Origin: Brevibacillus panacihumi W25
GTDB taxonomy: Bacteria > Bacillota > Bacilli > Brevibacillales > Brevibacillaceae
Assembly: GCF_000503775.1 (NCBI RefSeq)
Contig: NZ_KI629787.1
Coordinates: forward strand, 352,001 to 416,000
Direction of reading: 5' to 3'
Length of the DNA stretch: 64,000 nucleotides
Positions 1 to 9,320 of this stretch are shown here, piece by piece. The notes below the pieces were generated by a model. It did no database searches, was not told the DNA's origin, and was given only the letters and a program-made list of their open reading frames with translations. Made by a program: the position numbers and the translations under genes. Position 1 is the stretch's first letter. Every line of letters begins with the position of its first letter.

Positions 1-87
1 TTCTTTATAGGGCTGATAACAGAATCGCAATCAATCTTCCTGTAGCGGATAATGTACGACCGCAAGACATGTCCGGCCATACGAATA

Positions 88-372
88 TCATCGTTGTGAG
101 CCAAAGGGTTCAACAAGACCGGAAGATTGTCGTCCGACGGCTTCAGTTTGTTTTGTTGCACTTGAATCATTCCTTTCTCTGTAGAACTCAGTCTCAATGG
201 ATCGCAGAACATCAATCATATCGATCTGGATTTGCAGGCTCTTAATTTGACTGCGAATCTGCTCAAGATTACGAGCAATGAGGGGATGGCATGTATCGCT
301 GTTTCGTAGCATTCTTTCACGTATGAGGAAATCTGCATGTTTCAATTCCAGCTTTTTTAACAAGTCTCTCAT
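88..372 (-). CDS. small helical protein of unknown function
   Basis: About 94 residues. I chose the ATG at 372 because a GGAGATG ribosome site lies just upstream, whereas a longer open frame reaching 480 has no such site and a hydrophobic, non-homologous-looking start. The first 60 residues are charged and rich in Leu, Ile, Arg and Gln, and look like an amphipathic or coiled-coil helix; the tail is polar. I recognise no family. It lies downstream of the ArdA-like gene on the same strand, so the two may share a transcript and belong to the accessory region. Confidence 0.55.
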   Translation of the reverse strand: MRDLLKKLELKHADFLIRERMLRNSDTCHPLIARNLEQIRSQIKSLQIQIDMIDVLRSIETEFYRERNDSSATKQTEAVGRQSSGLVEPFGSQR

Positions 373-509
373 GGGTGCCTCATCTCCTTTCAGTGTTGGT
401 AACCGCGAGATCGGCGATGTTACTGCCGTGACAACGACAAATAACCCGCTTTGAAACAGCAGGCTTGATCGTAAATGCATAGAGTTGAGCAGGGATTCAC
501 TTCAGAGAT

Positions 510-1004
510 TCATGAGTGAGGACGAACAGCGACCTTCAGCTCATAATGGATGTACCATCCATCCATCTTCAAATCTCTAGCAATCTTTTCGTAATCGATG
601 TAGCAGGATATGGATGGGGGAATCGAGCCAAAGTAACCTTCATCTACCATATCCGCCGCGACATCGCATAAATTGCCCACGTCAAAATACACGCTGTAAT
701 CGCCGCTCTCCAACAGCCTCACAACCTCATCCACATTGTCTAGGCATTCAGAGAGCGCAACGACAACCCTGCAGTCGTAGCGGGCTATGACAGTGGCAGT
801 GTCATTGATTCGGGATACGTGGTCATATTCTCCGATATGAAAAGGTGCTTCGTAATCGTGGATTGCGTATTCTTCATCTTCCCCCAGAATGCCCTGTAAC
901 CATTCCTCCAGTTCCTCACGACTCATCGGCAGTGTCAACCACTCACCGACCAGTTTCCCTTCGTTGTACTTCGCCAGATTGACTACATAGAGCTTTACAT
1001 TCAT
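510..1004 (-). CDS. ardA: ArdA-like antirestriction protein
   Basis: About 164 residues, acidic. The N-terminus reads YVVNLAKYNEGKLVGEW, followed by EEYAIHDYEAPFHIGEYDHV; this matches the ArdA family pattern (a tyrosine- and acid-rich DNA mimic). ArdA proteins block type I restriction enzymes by imitating bent B-form DNA and are carried by conjugative elements and phages. The start is the ATG at 1004, because GGAGGAAAC lies just 5' of it; an upstream in-frame ATG overlaps that ribosome site. Its presence next to several restriction and defence genes suggests the island was moved by a conjugative or phage-like element. Family call is from sequence memory; no search was run. Confidence 0.82.
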   Translation of the reverse strand: MNVKLYVVNLAKYNEGKLVGEWLTLPMSREELEEWLQGILGEDEEYAIHDYEAPFHIGEYDHVSRINDTATVIARYDCRVVVALSECLDNVDEVVRLLESGDYSVYFDVGNLCDVAADMVDEGYFGSIPPSISCYIDYEKIARDLKMDGWYIHYELKVAVRPHS

Positions 1005-1159
1005 ACCTGTTTCCTCCATTCAACAAGATTTTGTTTTCTGCGATAAACATGACAACTTGAGCTTCGTTTTTCGTTCAGCGATGAAATAAACCACCTCCTT
1101 TCAGTGTTGGAAGCCTCTCATCTTCCCTGTTCGCTGTCATGCTCATCAGACGACCAAAC

Positions 1160-1203
1160 AAAAAAAGGACTGCAACCTACTAGTGAGTAGTAGATTACAG
1201 TCC
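1160..1203 (-). terminator. Rho-independent terminator after the XRE gene
   Basis: On the minus strand a long stem (arms near GGACTGTAATCTACTA and its partner, with two G-T wobbles) is followed by seven T residues. It lies about 100 bp downstream of the XRE regulator stop and should end that transcript before the ArdA-like gene. Confidence 0.75.
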
Positions 1204-1305
1204 ATATGAACCGGGTGGGGCATGAAACGGTTGGTACCCCCCTTGTATTCTATTTCGTGGAACCGGGGAAAAATTTGTACGGTTTTTTCCCACTAATAGA
1301 CGCTT

Positions 1306-1662
1306 TTAATGATCCTTATCGACAGTATTAATAAACTCATTTGCGACATTCCGAATAAAACGAACCTCATTGATTCGTCGCTCTTGCAACAATGCGCGAA
1401 GTGATTCTATGAGCATTCGCTTTTCTATTGAATCATTTTCGATGTCTGTACTGTTGAAATTAAAAATCTCAATGGGAGCAATCTCAAGGGAGGTAATAAT
1501 CTTTTCCAATGTCTCCAATGATATGTTTCGTTCGCCTCGTTCAACGTCACTAATATAGCTTAATTGGAGGTTGGATTTTTCCGCTAGTGTCTGTTGTGTT
1601 AAGCCTTTTGTTTTTCTTATGTATCGAATTTGCTCGCCAACCAGTTTGAGAAAATCGGACAT
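1306..1662 (-). CDS. XRE-family transcriptional regulator
   Basis: 118 residues. Residues about 6 to 65 form a Cro/CI-type helix-turn-helix: GEQIRYIRKTKGLTQQTLAE, then SYISDVERGERNISLETLEK. The C-terminal half is helical and may dimerise. A GGTG ribosome site lies before the ATG. The gene is transcribed away from the unknown gene at 1889, with a sigma-A promoter for that gene in the shared intergenic space, so this protein may repress the divergent unit, as is common for XRE regulators in mobile regions. The target is inference. Confidence 0.85.
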   Translation of the reverse strand: MSDFLKLVGEQIRYIRKTKGLTQQTLAEKSNLQLSYISDVERGERNISLETLEKIITSLEIAPIEIFNFNSTDIENDSIEKRMLIESLRALLQERRINEVRFIRNVANEFINTVDKDH

Positions 1663-1737
1663 ACTAAATCACCTCTCTGTTTATAGAGTAGAGAATGGTG
1701 ATCATCATATCTTTACTATCAAATTAGATATTATCGT

Positions 1738-1766
1738 TTGAAAATAAACCTATAAGTAAATATAAT
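1738..1766 (+). promoter_or_regulatory. sigma-A promoter for the 1889 gene
   Basis: TTGAAA at 1738-1743, a 17-bp spacer, and a perfect TATAAT at 1761-1766, reading towards the gene at 1889. It lies in the divergent space next to the XRE regulator. Confidence 0.7.
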
Positions 1767-1888
1767 GAGATTGATGCCATGATTTACCATAGTTCAACAT
1801 TTTTCTTATACAAGGTGACAAAAACTGCATTAATTGCATCTGTTTTTTAGTTGTGATAATCGTTACAAACTATCAAGGGGGATCTAGT

Positions 1889-2893
1889 ATGTTGGGTGAC
1901 ATGTTGGTAGCGGGCGTACAGTTTGATGAAGTGGACAGCTTTTGCAAAAAGAATTTCTCTAATGATTTTAGAGAACGGATTCGCATGATTATCGAGGCGC
2001 AAATCCAAAGCGAAAAGCCGTTTGAAGTGCAAGGCGAGCATTACTATATTACACAGATGAAGCTGTACAACTTCAGCAAGAGCGGTGTAACTGAAGGAGA
2101 ACAAATTACAGAAGAACTGGTTGGTTTCATCGCAACACTGGAGAAGAGAAGGATGGAAATCCGCAACAAGCCTGATCAGTACAAGGGGTACGGCAGGGCT
2201 TTTTTGCGGGAAATTGGCAATTGGCTAAATCATCATTTACCGCTTGGCAAAGGTGTCTTTGAGATGTTGGTGGTGAAAGATGCTGTTTGGCTTATGTATC
2301 GGATCAAGACGAAAGATATTGCGTCTCTTGGCTCAACGAGTGGAAATGCAGGTTACAAACCGGAAAGCTCCTTGTCCGTCATCTATCAGGAACGATATGA
2401 CGATATGGGGGTACATGGTACGCATCATAATAGATACTATGCGGTAACTGCTACGATGGAAGGATACTCTGGAATCATCGAGCTTTCGTTCCGGTCAGAA
2501 AAATTTGCCAATGGGGGTGCCGGAGAAGGGTATCTGGAAGGTATCACATATGAATGGGGCAGGGAAGGTGCTGTCAAACAGCTACACATTTATAGCAAGA
2601 AGAGATTATTGTCCCCGGACGATGAACCAGTCAATTACAAAGGGTTTCACTGCTATCCCTATCAAATGCCCGCAGATATCATGAATCCAAAAGAGTTCTA
2701 CTGTTACAATCCCGACGGGTACATGGGTAACAGCTCCATTGAGATACGGGAACTCTTCCAGAACATGAAGGAGTACTACAAAAAAATCTTCAAGATTACG
2801 CCAAAACAGAACGACTTATTATCCTTCAAAAGCCCGAATGGCGATGATTTGCGGGATGAGGGCATTGGTTACGGGTTCAAGATTTACACCTGA
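1889..2893 (+). CDS. hypothetical protein, possible envelope- or damage-unrelated accessory protein
   Basis: 334 residues from the ATG at 1889, which has AAGGGGGAT 8 bp upstream; the open frame extends 12 codons further without a ribosome site. No signal peptide or membrane segment is visible. The sequence is rich in aromatic residues (runs such as GYSGIIELSFRSEKF and YCYNPDGYMG) and looks like a globular mixed alpha/beta protein. I do not recognise the family and cannot assign a role. The gene is followed 73 bp later by a coiled-coil membrane protein and could form a two-gene unit driven by the promoter at 1738. Confidence 0.6.
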   Translation: MLGDMLVAGVQFDEVDSFCKKNFSNDFRERIRMIIEAQIQSEKPFEVQGEHYYITQMKLYNFSKSGVTEGEQITEELVGFIATLEKRRMEIRNKPDQYKGYGRAFLREIGNWLNHHLPLGKGVFEMLVVKDAVWLMYRIKTKDIASLGSTSGNAGYKPESSLSVIYQERYDDMGVHGTHHNRYYAVTATMEGYSGIIELSFRSEKFANGGAGEGYLEGITYEWGREGAVKQLHIYSKKRLLSPDDEPVNYKGFHCYPYQMPADIMNPKEFYCYNPDGYMGNSSIEIRELFQNMKEYYKKIFKITPKQNDLLSFKSPNGDDLRDEGIGYGFKIYT

Positions 2894-2965
2894 TGATCGG
2901 GACTGCAAAGACTGTGTAATTGGCAATCGGTTCATTCCATTTAAAACGGTTGAGGAGCAAAGACC

Positions 2966-3568
2966 ATGCAAAACATTGTCAGAACGATAGATACGACTGA
3001 GGCATTCAGGCTGAAGATGCAACAGCTTGAAGCAGAATTGCAAAAGCGGGAGAAAGAATTGGCCAGACTGGAAGATACAGGTCTATTGACATCAGCAAGC
3101 GGAAGTTTCCAGAACTTTTTGGGGACTATCGCGTATACCGTTGGCGTGTTGGTTGTCGCAACCTGTATACTGGCGGCAATGAATATAAAGGAAGATGCTG
3201 GTGCGTATATTATCATGGCAATCTTCTTCGGTGGTATCTGCTTTTATGGCGGATACAGATGGAAGAATGGGGCTCGGGAAAAACATCGTGAAGCAGAGGA
3301 GAAGCGCAGATCAGTCGAGCAGAGAAAAGTTCAAGTCCAGAAAGAGATTGAAGACTTGCGGGCTGAGATCAAACAGCAACAGGACTTTATTAACAGGCAT
3401 ATGCTCAACCAGCAGGAACTGTTGAATCAGGAAATTATGGCAATACAAAACGCCTCTCAGACGACGAAAAGCTCTATTGATAGCGAAACAAAAGAATGTC
3501 CGCAATGTGCCGAGTTCATCAAGGTAAAGGCAAGAATTTGCCGTTATTGTAACTTCATGTTTGACTAG
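2966..3568 (+). CDS. coiled-coil membrane protein with C-terminal zinc ribbon
   Basis: 200 residues. Residues about 12 to 38 are a charged coiled coil. Two hydrophobic stretches follow (near IAYTVGVLVVATCILAAM and YIIMAIFFGGICFYGGY), then a second long coiled coil of about 65 residues. The C-terminus holds two CxxC pairs (CPQC and CRYC), a zinc-ribbon-like module. The predicted topology is two membrane passes with both coiled coils on the same, probably cytoplasmic, side. GAGGAG precedes the ATG. The family is not recognised. The neighbour at 1889 may be a partner. Confidence 0.65.
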   Translation: MQNIVRTIDTTEAFRLKMQQLEAELQKREKELARLEDTGLLTSASGSFQNFLGTIAYTVGVLVVATCILAAMNIKEDAGAYIIMAIFFGGICFYGGYRWKNGAREKHREAEEKRRSVEQRKVQVQKEIEDLRAEIKQQQDFINRHMLNQQELLNQEIMAIQNASQTTKSSIDSETKECPQCAEFIKVKARICRYCNFMFD

Positions 3569-3884
3569 TAGAGAAAAACGAAGAGTATTGAATCAGCGTA
3601 AAAACTTTGACGCACCCAAATTTGTCCAATGTTACAATTCGGCGAAAGACAGGATAAATATGAGCGAAACCAATCGAAACACTTGAATCGGCTACAGATG
3701 GTGGTACAACACCAGAAAGTTGTTCCTAAACGATCTTTAGCCCAATAGATGCAGGATAAATACGCTCCGTGCTAGATATTAGCGCAAGGAACCGGAAGAT
3801 AGCAGGGATGTCACTTTGGAATATCGCCGGAGGCGGTCATGAAGGAAGAGTTGGTTTTCAAGTAAAGAACAAAGGGTGTAAGGG
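3569..3884 (+). promoter_or_regulatory. untranslated region upstream of flagellin
   Basis: About 316 bp without a credible reading frame. It contains AAGGA/AGGGA-type motifs near 3787-3880 of the sort CsrA binds in flagellin leaders, but I could not place a convincing sigma-D promoter; the best TAAA/GCCCAATA pair near 3730 has a spacing too short for the consensus. The ribosome site AAAGGGTG is just before the flagellin ATG. Confidence 0.3.
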
Positions 3885-5255
3885 ATGATCATTAAATCGA
3901 ATATACCTGCACTGAACACGTTGAACCGGTTACAGAAGAACAATAAAGTCACCGCCAGCACACTGGAGAGATTATCGTCAGGTCTTCGGATCAACAGTGC
4001 GGCAGACGATGCGGCAGGATTGTCGATCTCGGAGAGAATGAGAGCGCAGATCAGGGGACTGGATCAAGCACAAAGAAATATACAGGACGGTATTTCCCTT
4101 GTACAAACGGCTGAAGGTGGCCTTGCTGTCATACACGATCCACACCTGCAACGGATGAGGGAGTTGGCGATCCAGTCCGCAAACGATACGTTGACGCATG
4201 ATGACAGGAAAAAGATTCAGGAAGAGATCGAGCAGATCAAAAAAGCGATAGATGACATCACAAACAACACGGAGTTTAACGGTATCAAGCTGTTAAATGT
4301 CCCTGACTCCGGCAAGGTCATAAAAACGATTGAAGTCATGAAGACAGTTACCAAAACAGAGACGACGTATGTGCCAGAAATCGTAGACATTTCAAAAGCC
4401 ACCAGTATTACCATCTACGAAAGAAGCACAGGCTTGAATGAGCTTACGATTCCGATCACTTCATTCCCTATCTCTATGGAATGGAGTCCACCTGATTCCC
4501 CGACTGAAAAATATCTGTTTGAGATTGGACAGTACTATTTCAGAACGACAGCCTATGGGGCGGAATCAGGGTACATACCGGGTAACAATATTACTGGTGT
4601 AAGACTGAATGGACTGACAGGATATGATGGGACAACAGAAGTGTGGGCGAACAAACTCATTGCCTATACAGGAGCAGGCTGGGAACCATCAGATGCAGAG
4701 GGTGACCATTCACCGAATGCGATATTGGGGGATGACCTGACCGATTATCCCAAGTATACACAGGCGTCAAACATGATGCTTCGCTTTGAATATATGCGCG
4801 AGGTAACGACATCAACAACAGTCACTGTTCCTGAGCTTATTACCATCGAGGAGACGATTGATCCAAATGTAATTTTGCAGGTGGGAGCGAATGCTGGAGA
4901 CACATTTAAAGTTGATCTGTCGGATGTCAGAACATCCTCACTGGGAATTGATCAAATCAGTGTCGATCCTCGTGACAAAGCGGCAGAAGCGATTGGAATG
5001 ATAGATGAGGCTATCAGCAAGGTATCGTCCGAGCGTTCCAAGTATGGTGCCTATCAGAACGCATTGGAACACATTCATAGTAATGTAGCCAACTACTCTG
5101 AAAACCTTACTTCCGCAGAATCAAGGATCAGGGATGCGGATATGGCGAAAGAGATGATGAAGATGGCAAAGAGTAATATTCTGTCACAGGCGGCGCAGGC
5201 GATGCTGGTGCAAGCGAATCAGACACCTGAATCGGTTCTGCAATTACTTAGATAA
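3885..5255 (+). CDS. hag: flagellin
   Basis: 456 residues. The N-terminal D0/D1 domain is classical (SGLRINSAADDAAGLSISER, then a spoke-like QIRGLDQAQRNIQDGISLVQ), and the C-terminal D1/D0 is intact (ESRIRDADMAKEMMKMAK to the end QTPESVLQLLR). Between residues about 145 and 340 lies a variable surface domain rich in Thr, Tyr and Gly, longer than in compact flagellins such as B. subtilis Hag (about 300 residues). The protein should polymerise into the filament after export by the flagellar type III system. No chaperone, cap or other motility gene is nearby, so this is an orphan copy in an accessory region. It is flanked by unknown genes on the left and the IetAS-like pair on the right. Confidence 0.95.
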   Translation: MIIKSNIPALNTLNRLQKNNKVTASTLERLSSGLRINSAADDAAGLSISERMRAQIRGLDQAQRNIQDGISLVQTAEGGLAVIHDPHLQRMRELAIQSANDTLTHDDRKKIQEEIEQIKKAIDDITNNTEFNGIKLLNVPDSGKVIKTIEVMKTVTKTETTYVPEIVDISKATSITIYERSTGLNELTIPITSFPISMEWSPPDSPTEKYLFEIGQYYFRTTAYGAESGYIPGNNITGVRLNGLTGYDGTTEVWANKLIAYTGAGWEPSDAEGDHSPNAILGDDLTDYPKYTQASNMMLRFEYMREVTTSTTVTVPELITIEETIDPNVILQVGANAGDTFKVDLSDVRTSSLGIDQISVDPRDKAAEAIGMIDEAISKVSSERSKYGAYQNALEHIHSNVANYSENLTSAESRIRDADMAKEMMKMAKSNILSQAAQAMLVQANQTPESVLQLLR

Positions 5256-5261
5256 TTCGAT

Positions 5262-5291
5262 GGAGAGGTCTAATATGGCTTCTCCTTTTTC
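5262..5291 (+). terminator. terminator after flagellin
   Basis: An 8-bp stem (GGAGAGGT pairing with GCTTCTCC, including wobbles) followed by a T run, 7 bp after the flagellin stop. Confidence 0.7.
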
Positions 5292-5492
5292 CTTTCTTTG
5301 TTTCTCTTCGGAAAGGTCGGAAAATGCCTTCTATCTAAATTAAAGAGTCATACTTACGAAAGTACGTTCTGTCTGTTATGATAATGTCAAAACATTTCCA
5401 GAGCAAGTTTAAGGTTCCTGCTTTAAGGCTCATGAATATATGAGAGTCAGCATCCCTATACTTGTAGCAGGTCGGAAAAAGGGGTGAGAAGA

Positions 5493-6470
5493 ATGGCACG
5501 TGCCGATTTGCTTATTAAGCTAGTCATCGCTGGAAAAAGTGGAGACTCGAAGCTATTTCAGCAAACCGTGGAGGCATTGATTGCTGAAGAGAGAAGTAAA
5601 CAGCATCATGTACTGGCTGACCGGTTAGCAGATAGTTTGCGAGCGACGACTCCAACCAAACAGTCTTCCTCATTTATAAACGATGGAGTAAGAAATTTTG
5701 TTCATGAGACTTTACCGAACAGACTTCTCGATGATCTGATTTTATCTGATACCATACTTGAAGCCTGTAATGAATTGATTGAAGAACAGCATCGAAGTGA
5801 GTTATTACGTTCATACAATCTGGAACCACGAAATCGAATTTTATTGACAGGTCCTCCAGGAAACGGAAAAACCTCTCTTGCTGAAGCGGTTGCAACATCT
5901 TTGATGGTACCTATGTATTCTATTAGATACGAGGGCGTAATAGGTAGTTATTTGGGAGAAACAGCTTCAAGGCTAAATAAAATGTTCGATTACATTCGTT
6001 CAAGAAAATGTGTATTATTTTTTGATGAATTTGATGCAATCGGTAAAGAAAGAGGAGACGAGCATGAAACAGGTGAAATAAAGAGAGTCGTTAGCTCGTT
6101 GCTTTTACAATTCGATCAACTTCCAAGTCATGTAGTTGTAATTGTAGCAACGAATCATCCAGAATTATTGGATAGAGCAGTATGGAGAAGATTTCAATTA
6201 CGACTGATGCTGTCAAAACCGGAGCGACTGCAAATTGAGGAATGGATTAAGAGGTTTCAGAAAAGGTTTGACCAACCTCTGGGTCACTCACCAAAAATAT
6301 TAAGTGAAAGACTAGCAGGACTTAGCTTTGCGGAGATTGAAGAATTCGGTTTGGATATACAGAGACGTTATGTATTGTCAATGCCTGCTTCTAATTTAAA
6401 AACTATCATCCGAGATCGACTGAGACAGTGGGAAGCAAAATACAAGCTAAATTCAGATGAGTCGGAGTGA
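5493..6470 (+). CDS. ietA: AAA+ ATPase, IetA-like defence protein
   Basis: 325 residues from the ATG at 5493, preceded by GGGGTGAG. An N-terminal helical region of about 110 residues leads into one AAA+ module: Walker A GPPGNGKT (residues about 120-127), Walker B CVLFFDEFDAIGKER, sensor 1 VIVATNHPE, and arginine-finger region RAVWRRF. The stop is followed 7 bp later by a subtilisin-like protease, and this ATPase/S8-protease pair is the composition of IetAS, first described as a plasmid stability locus of Agrobacterium and later reported as an anti-phage system. The ATPase presumably controls or feeds the protease. Assignment rests on gene pairing and motifs; a different AAA-protease pair cannot be excluded. 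Confidence 0.82.
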   Translation: MARADLLIKLVIAGKSGDSKLFQQTVEALIAEERSKQHHVLADRLADSLRATTPTKQSSSFINDGVRNFVHETLPNRLLDDLILSDTILEACNELIEEQHRSELLRSYNLEPRNRILLTGPPGNGKTSLAEAVATSLMVPMYSIRYEGVIGSYLGETASRLNKMFDYIRSRKCVLFFDEFDAIGKERGDEHETGEIKRVVSSLLLQFDQLPSHVVVIVATNHPELLDRAVWRRFQLRLMLSKPERLQIEEWIKRFQKRFDQPLGHSPKILSERLAGLSFAEIEEFGLDIQRRYVLSMPASNLKTIIRDRLRQWEAKYKLNSDESE

Positions 6471-6477
6471 TAACTGA

Positions 6478-9051
6478 ATGACTGAAAGACCCTTATTAAT
6501 TTTCCCACGTGCAAGCAATGCAGAGAGGGAGAAGAGGACCAACAGGTTTTCGCCTAACAAAGCGAATGTTCCAACTGTCGAGAGGCAGATGGAGCGACTT
6601 GAGCCAAAGTTTCTCAGAGTTGAACAGGCCTTTGAAAAGCAAAGGGCTACAATTCAAAAAAATATAACAGGGGCTTTGCCTGAGCAAGCGTTGGTTTTGG
6701 AGACGGTAGACACAATAGAAAATTTCATCAAGGCAGTTGAAAAAGTTGAAGGGCTAGAATGGCTATCCGAATGGGAAAAGGATTTTGTTCCAGATGAAGA
6801 TTTCTTTTTCAAGGATGAAGAAGGAAACCTTTTGGACAAGGTAATCGGCGGCCGTCTTTTTTTAGTTATGTCCGACCAACAAGCAATGAAAGAATTACGC
6901 TCATTGTGGCAATTGTTTCAGCAAGGTGACAAATTCCCTCGCGGTAAAACCAAGTGGAGAGATTTGTTCGGACAATTAAAAGATATTCGTCCTTGGAGTA
7001 TAAGTGATCGATTCCAAGGAACAGGCTTTTTAGAAGATTGGCAGGAACGCGTTTCTGCGGCCCAAGAGACTATTAAGTTTGAAATAGAACTTTGGTATAG
7101 ATCCAATGATGAGAAGCGACAAGAATCGTCAGAAAGTATCAAAGCTCTTATAAAACAAGTCGAAGGAAGGGTAATAACTGAATCTGTTATTCCTGACATC
7201 TCCTATCACGCGGTATTGGCTGAAACCCCAATTACGTTGTTTAATAATCTCAGTGAAAATACAGATATTCAATTTATCCGCTCTGATCACGTCATGTTTT
7301 TCCGACCGATTGGGCAAGCTATGATGGTTATTCCTGGGGAAGAAGTAACAGATAGAATAACTGTAGAAAAAGCTAAGCCGATTTATGATAAGCCAGTTGT
7401 CGCATTATTTGATGGTTTGCCGTTAGAAAATCATGAATTGTTACGTGGCAGGCTAATAGTAGATGACCCTGATAATTTAGCAAGTCAATATCGTACTCAT
7501 GAGCGCGTTCATGGAACTGCTATGGCATCGTTAATCATACATGGTGAGTTAGATCAAGAAACTAGTCCAATCTCTCGTCCATTGTATGTTCGTCCAATAA
7601 TGACACCGGATAATAGAGATTGGAGAGATACTAGGGTTGAATGCATTCCGTTAAATGAATTACCTGTTGATCTGATTCATAGGGCCGTGAGAAGGATGTT
7701 TGAAAGCATCGATGGACAGCCCCCGGCGGCTCCAACAGTCAAAGTAATAAACTTCTCAATTGGAGATGGAGCAAGGCCTTTTGATTACACAGTAAGTCCA
7801 TGGGCAAAGTTGTTAGACTGGTTGTCATACAAATATAAGGTATTGTTTATTGTCAGTGCTGGAAATTTCTCTGACGGGATAAATGTTGATGTACCGAGAG
7901 ATCAAATCGCAACTTTGACACCGGAAGAGTTGACAGATAAGGTAGTGAAGTCTGTTTTTAACAGTGCTCATGATAGAAGAATTCTTACTCCTTCTGAAGC
8001 AATCAACTGTGTTACAGTGGGAGCTTTGCACGACGACGCCTCTACAATAAGTCACATGGGACACAGAAAAGACCTTTTGAGCATCCGCCCTATTTTAAGT
8101 CCTGCTAGTAGAGTCGGGTTGGGGTATCGACGTTCCATCAAGCCAGATATTGTTATGGATGGCGGAAGACAATTGTACATAGATGACATTAGGGGGAATA
8201 ACCATTTTGCGGTTAATTTTTCAACTCTTGCCCCGGGTCATAAAGTTGCCCATCCAGGTAAACAAGGGGAATTATCTTCAACAATTTATATGCGTGGAAC
8301 AAGCAATGCAACTGCATTGGCTACCCGAGCTTCGACACAGATATATGACATGATTGATTATCTCAAGCAATCCCAACCTAATGGTGAGACTATCTCGGAT
8401 GGTTTGATAGCTGTTCTGATAAAAGCGTTAATTGTGCACGGCGCAAGTTGGGGGGATATGTATCAAACATTTGAACGAATACTTGGGTCTGAAAGTAGTC
8501 GAATCAGGGATAGGGTTATACCAAGACTTATTGGTTACGGAGCGGCAGATTTAACAAGAGTGTTAGAATGCAATGCTCAGAGGGTAACCTTGTTTGGTAG
8601 CAATTATTTAAGAATGGACGATGCACATATCTATACTATTCCTTTACCGCCATCTCTGAGCAGTAAAAAGATTTGGAGACGACTGACTATCACTTTGGGA
8701 TGGTTTTCTCCCGTAAATGCAAATTCTCAAAAGTATCGAAAAGCTCATTTATGGTTTGATCCACCAAGGTCGGAATTGAATGTTGATCGTTATGAAGTCG
8801 ATGCAACATCAGTAAAAAGAGGAACTATTCAACATGAGATTTTGATTGGAGATCAAGCTACGCCATTCATAGATGGTAATGTCTTGGAGATAAAAGTAAA
8901 TTGTCGGCAAGATGCTGGAGGATTGACTTCTGAAGTCCCTTATGGTTTGGCCGTCTCATTGGAAGTAGCCCCAGGAGTTGATGTTGAAGTGTACGATGAG
9001 GTACGTAACAGAATTCGTCCCGCCGTACAAATTCAACCCGACCGGGAGTAA
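6478..9051 (+). CDS. ietS: subtilisin-like S8 serine protease, IetS-like
   Basis: 857 residues. The S8 catalytic elements are all present: Asp in ALFDG (about D312), His in HGTAMAS (about H345), oxyanion Asn in IVSAGN (about N463), and Ser in GTSNATA (about S609). About 300 residues precede the protease core and about 240 follow it; the latter look beta-rich. There is no signal peptide, so the enzyme is expected to act in the cytoplasm. It is co-transcribed with the AAA+ ATPase and followed by a terminator, so the pair is a self-contained two-gene operon. Substrate is unknown. Confidence 0.85.
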   Translation: MTERPLLIFPRASNAEREKRTNRFSPNKANVPTVERQMERLEPKFLRVEQAFEKQRATIQKNITGALPEQALVLETVDTIENFIKAVEKVEGLEWLSEWEKDFVPDEDFFFKDEEGNLLDKVIGGRLFLVMSDQQAMKELRSLWQLFQQGDKFPRGKTKWRDLFGQLKDIRPWSISDRFQGTGFLEDWQERVSAAQETIKFEIELWYRSNDEKRQESSESIKALIKQVEGRVITESVIPDISYHAVLAETPITLFNNLSENTDIQFIRSDHVMFFRPIGQAMMVIPGEEVTDRITVEKAKPIYDKPVVALFDGLPLENHELLRGRLIVDDPDNLASQYRTHERVHGTAMASLIIHGELDQETSPISRPLYVRPIMTPDNRDWRDTRVECIPLNELPVDLIHRAVRRMFESIDGQPPAAPTVKVINFSIGDGARPFDYTVSPWAKLLDWLSYKYKVLFIVSAGNFSDGINVDVPRDQIATLTPEELTDKVVKSVFNSAHDRRILTPSEAINCVTVGALHDDASTISHMGHRKDLLSIRPILSPASRVGLGYRRSIKPDIVMDGGRQLYIDDIRGNNHFAVNFSTLAPGHKVAHPGKQGELSSTIYMRGTSNATALATRASTQIYDMIDYLKQSQPNGETISDGLIAVLIKALIVHGASWGDMYQTFERILGSESSRIRDRVIPRLIGYGAADLTRVLECNAQRVTLFGSNYLRMDDAHIYTIPLPPSLSSKKIWRRLTITLGWFSPVNANSQKYRKAHLWFDPPRSELNVDRYEVDATSVKRGTIQHEILIGDQATPFIDGNVLEIKVNCRQDAGGLTSEVPYGLAVSLEVAPGVDVEVYDEVRNRIRPAVQIQPDRE

Positions 9052-9057
9052 AGTGAA

Positions 9058-9084
9058 AGAGAGGGGGGGGTGCTCCCTCTTTTT
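9058..9084 (+). terminator. terminator after ietS
   Basis: AGAGGG and CCCTCT form a 6-bp GC-rich stem around a G-rich loop, followed by TTTTT, right after the protease stop. Confidence 0.7.
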
Positions 9085-9121
9085 CATTTGGTTGCATTAT
9101 TCAATGGGTATTGATTAATGA

Positions 9122-9307
9122 GTGGATATTGTTGTTAGACTCAAAGCAGGTAAACAAGTACATAGTTGTTATGATGCCTTGATTATCACAACTAACCATT
9201 CTACAAAGGCGGCACAGGAAGCCGCAGAACGGCTTAATATCACATTAATCAATGGGGTTGCCGTACACGATATTATTACCAGATGGAGAAAACAGCGAGT
9301 GAAATAA
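9122..9307 (+). pseudogene. C-terminal fragment of an Mrr-like endonuclease domain
   Basis: 61 codons that would start at a GTG directly after a stop codon and with no good ribosome site. The stretch DALIITTNHSTKAAQEAAER then INGVAVHDII resembles the last third of the Mrr catalytic fold (a V/I-V-T-N-x-x-F/S-T core followed by a D-G-x-x-L helix). The catalytic D and QxK part is missing, so this is probably a remnant of an Mrr-type gene. A full Mrr-like gene lies at 12116, but the two are not close duplicates. It could also be a short functional peptide, which I consider less likely. Confidence 0.5.
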
Positions 9308-9320
9308 AGAAGGTGATAAA

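Noticed and set aside
1847..2104. Minus-strand frame overlapping the unknown gene at 1889
   Set aside because: No ribosome site and the promoter and ribosome site on the plus strand support the other gene.
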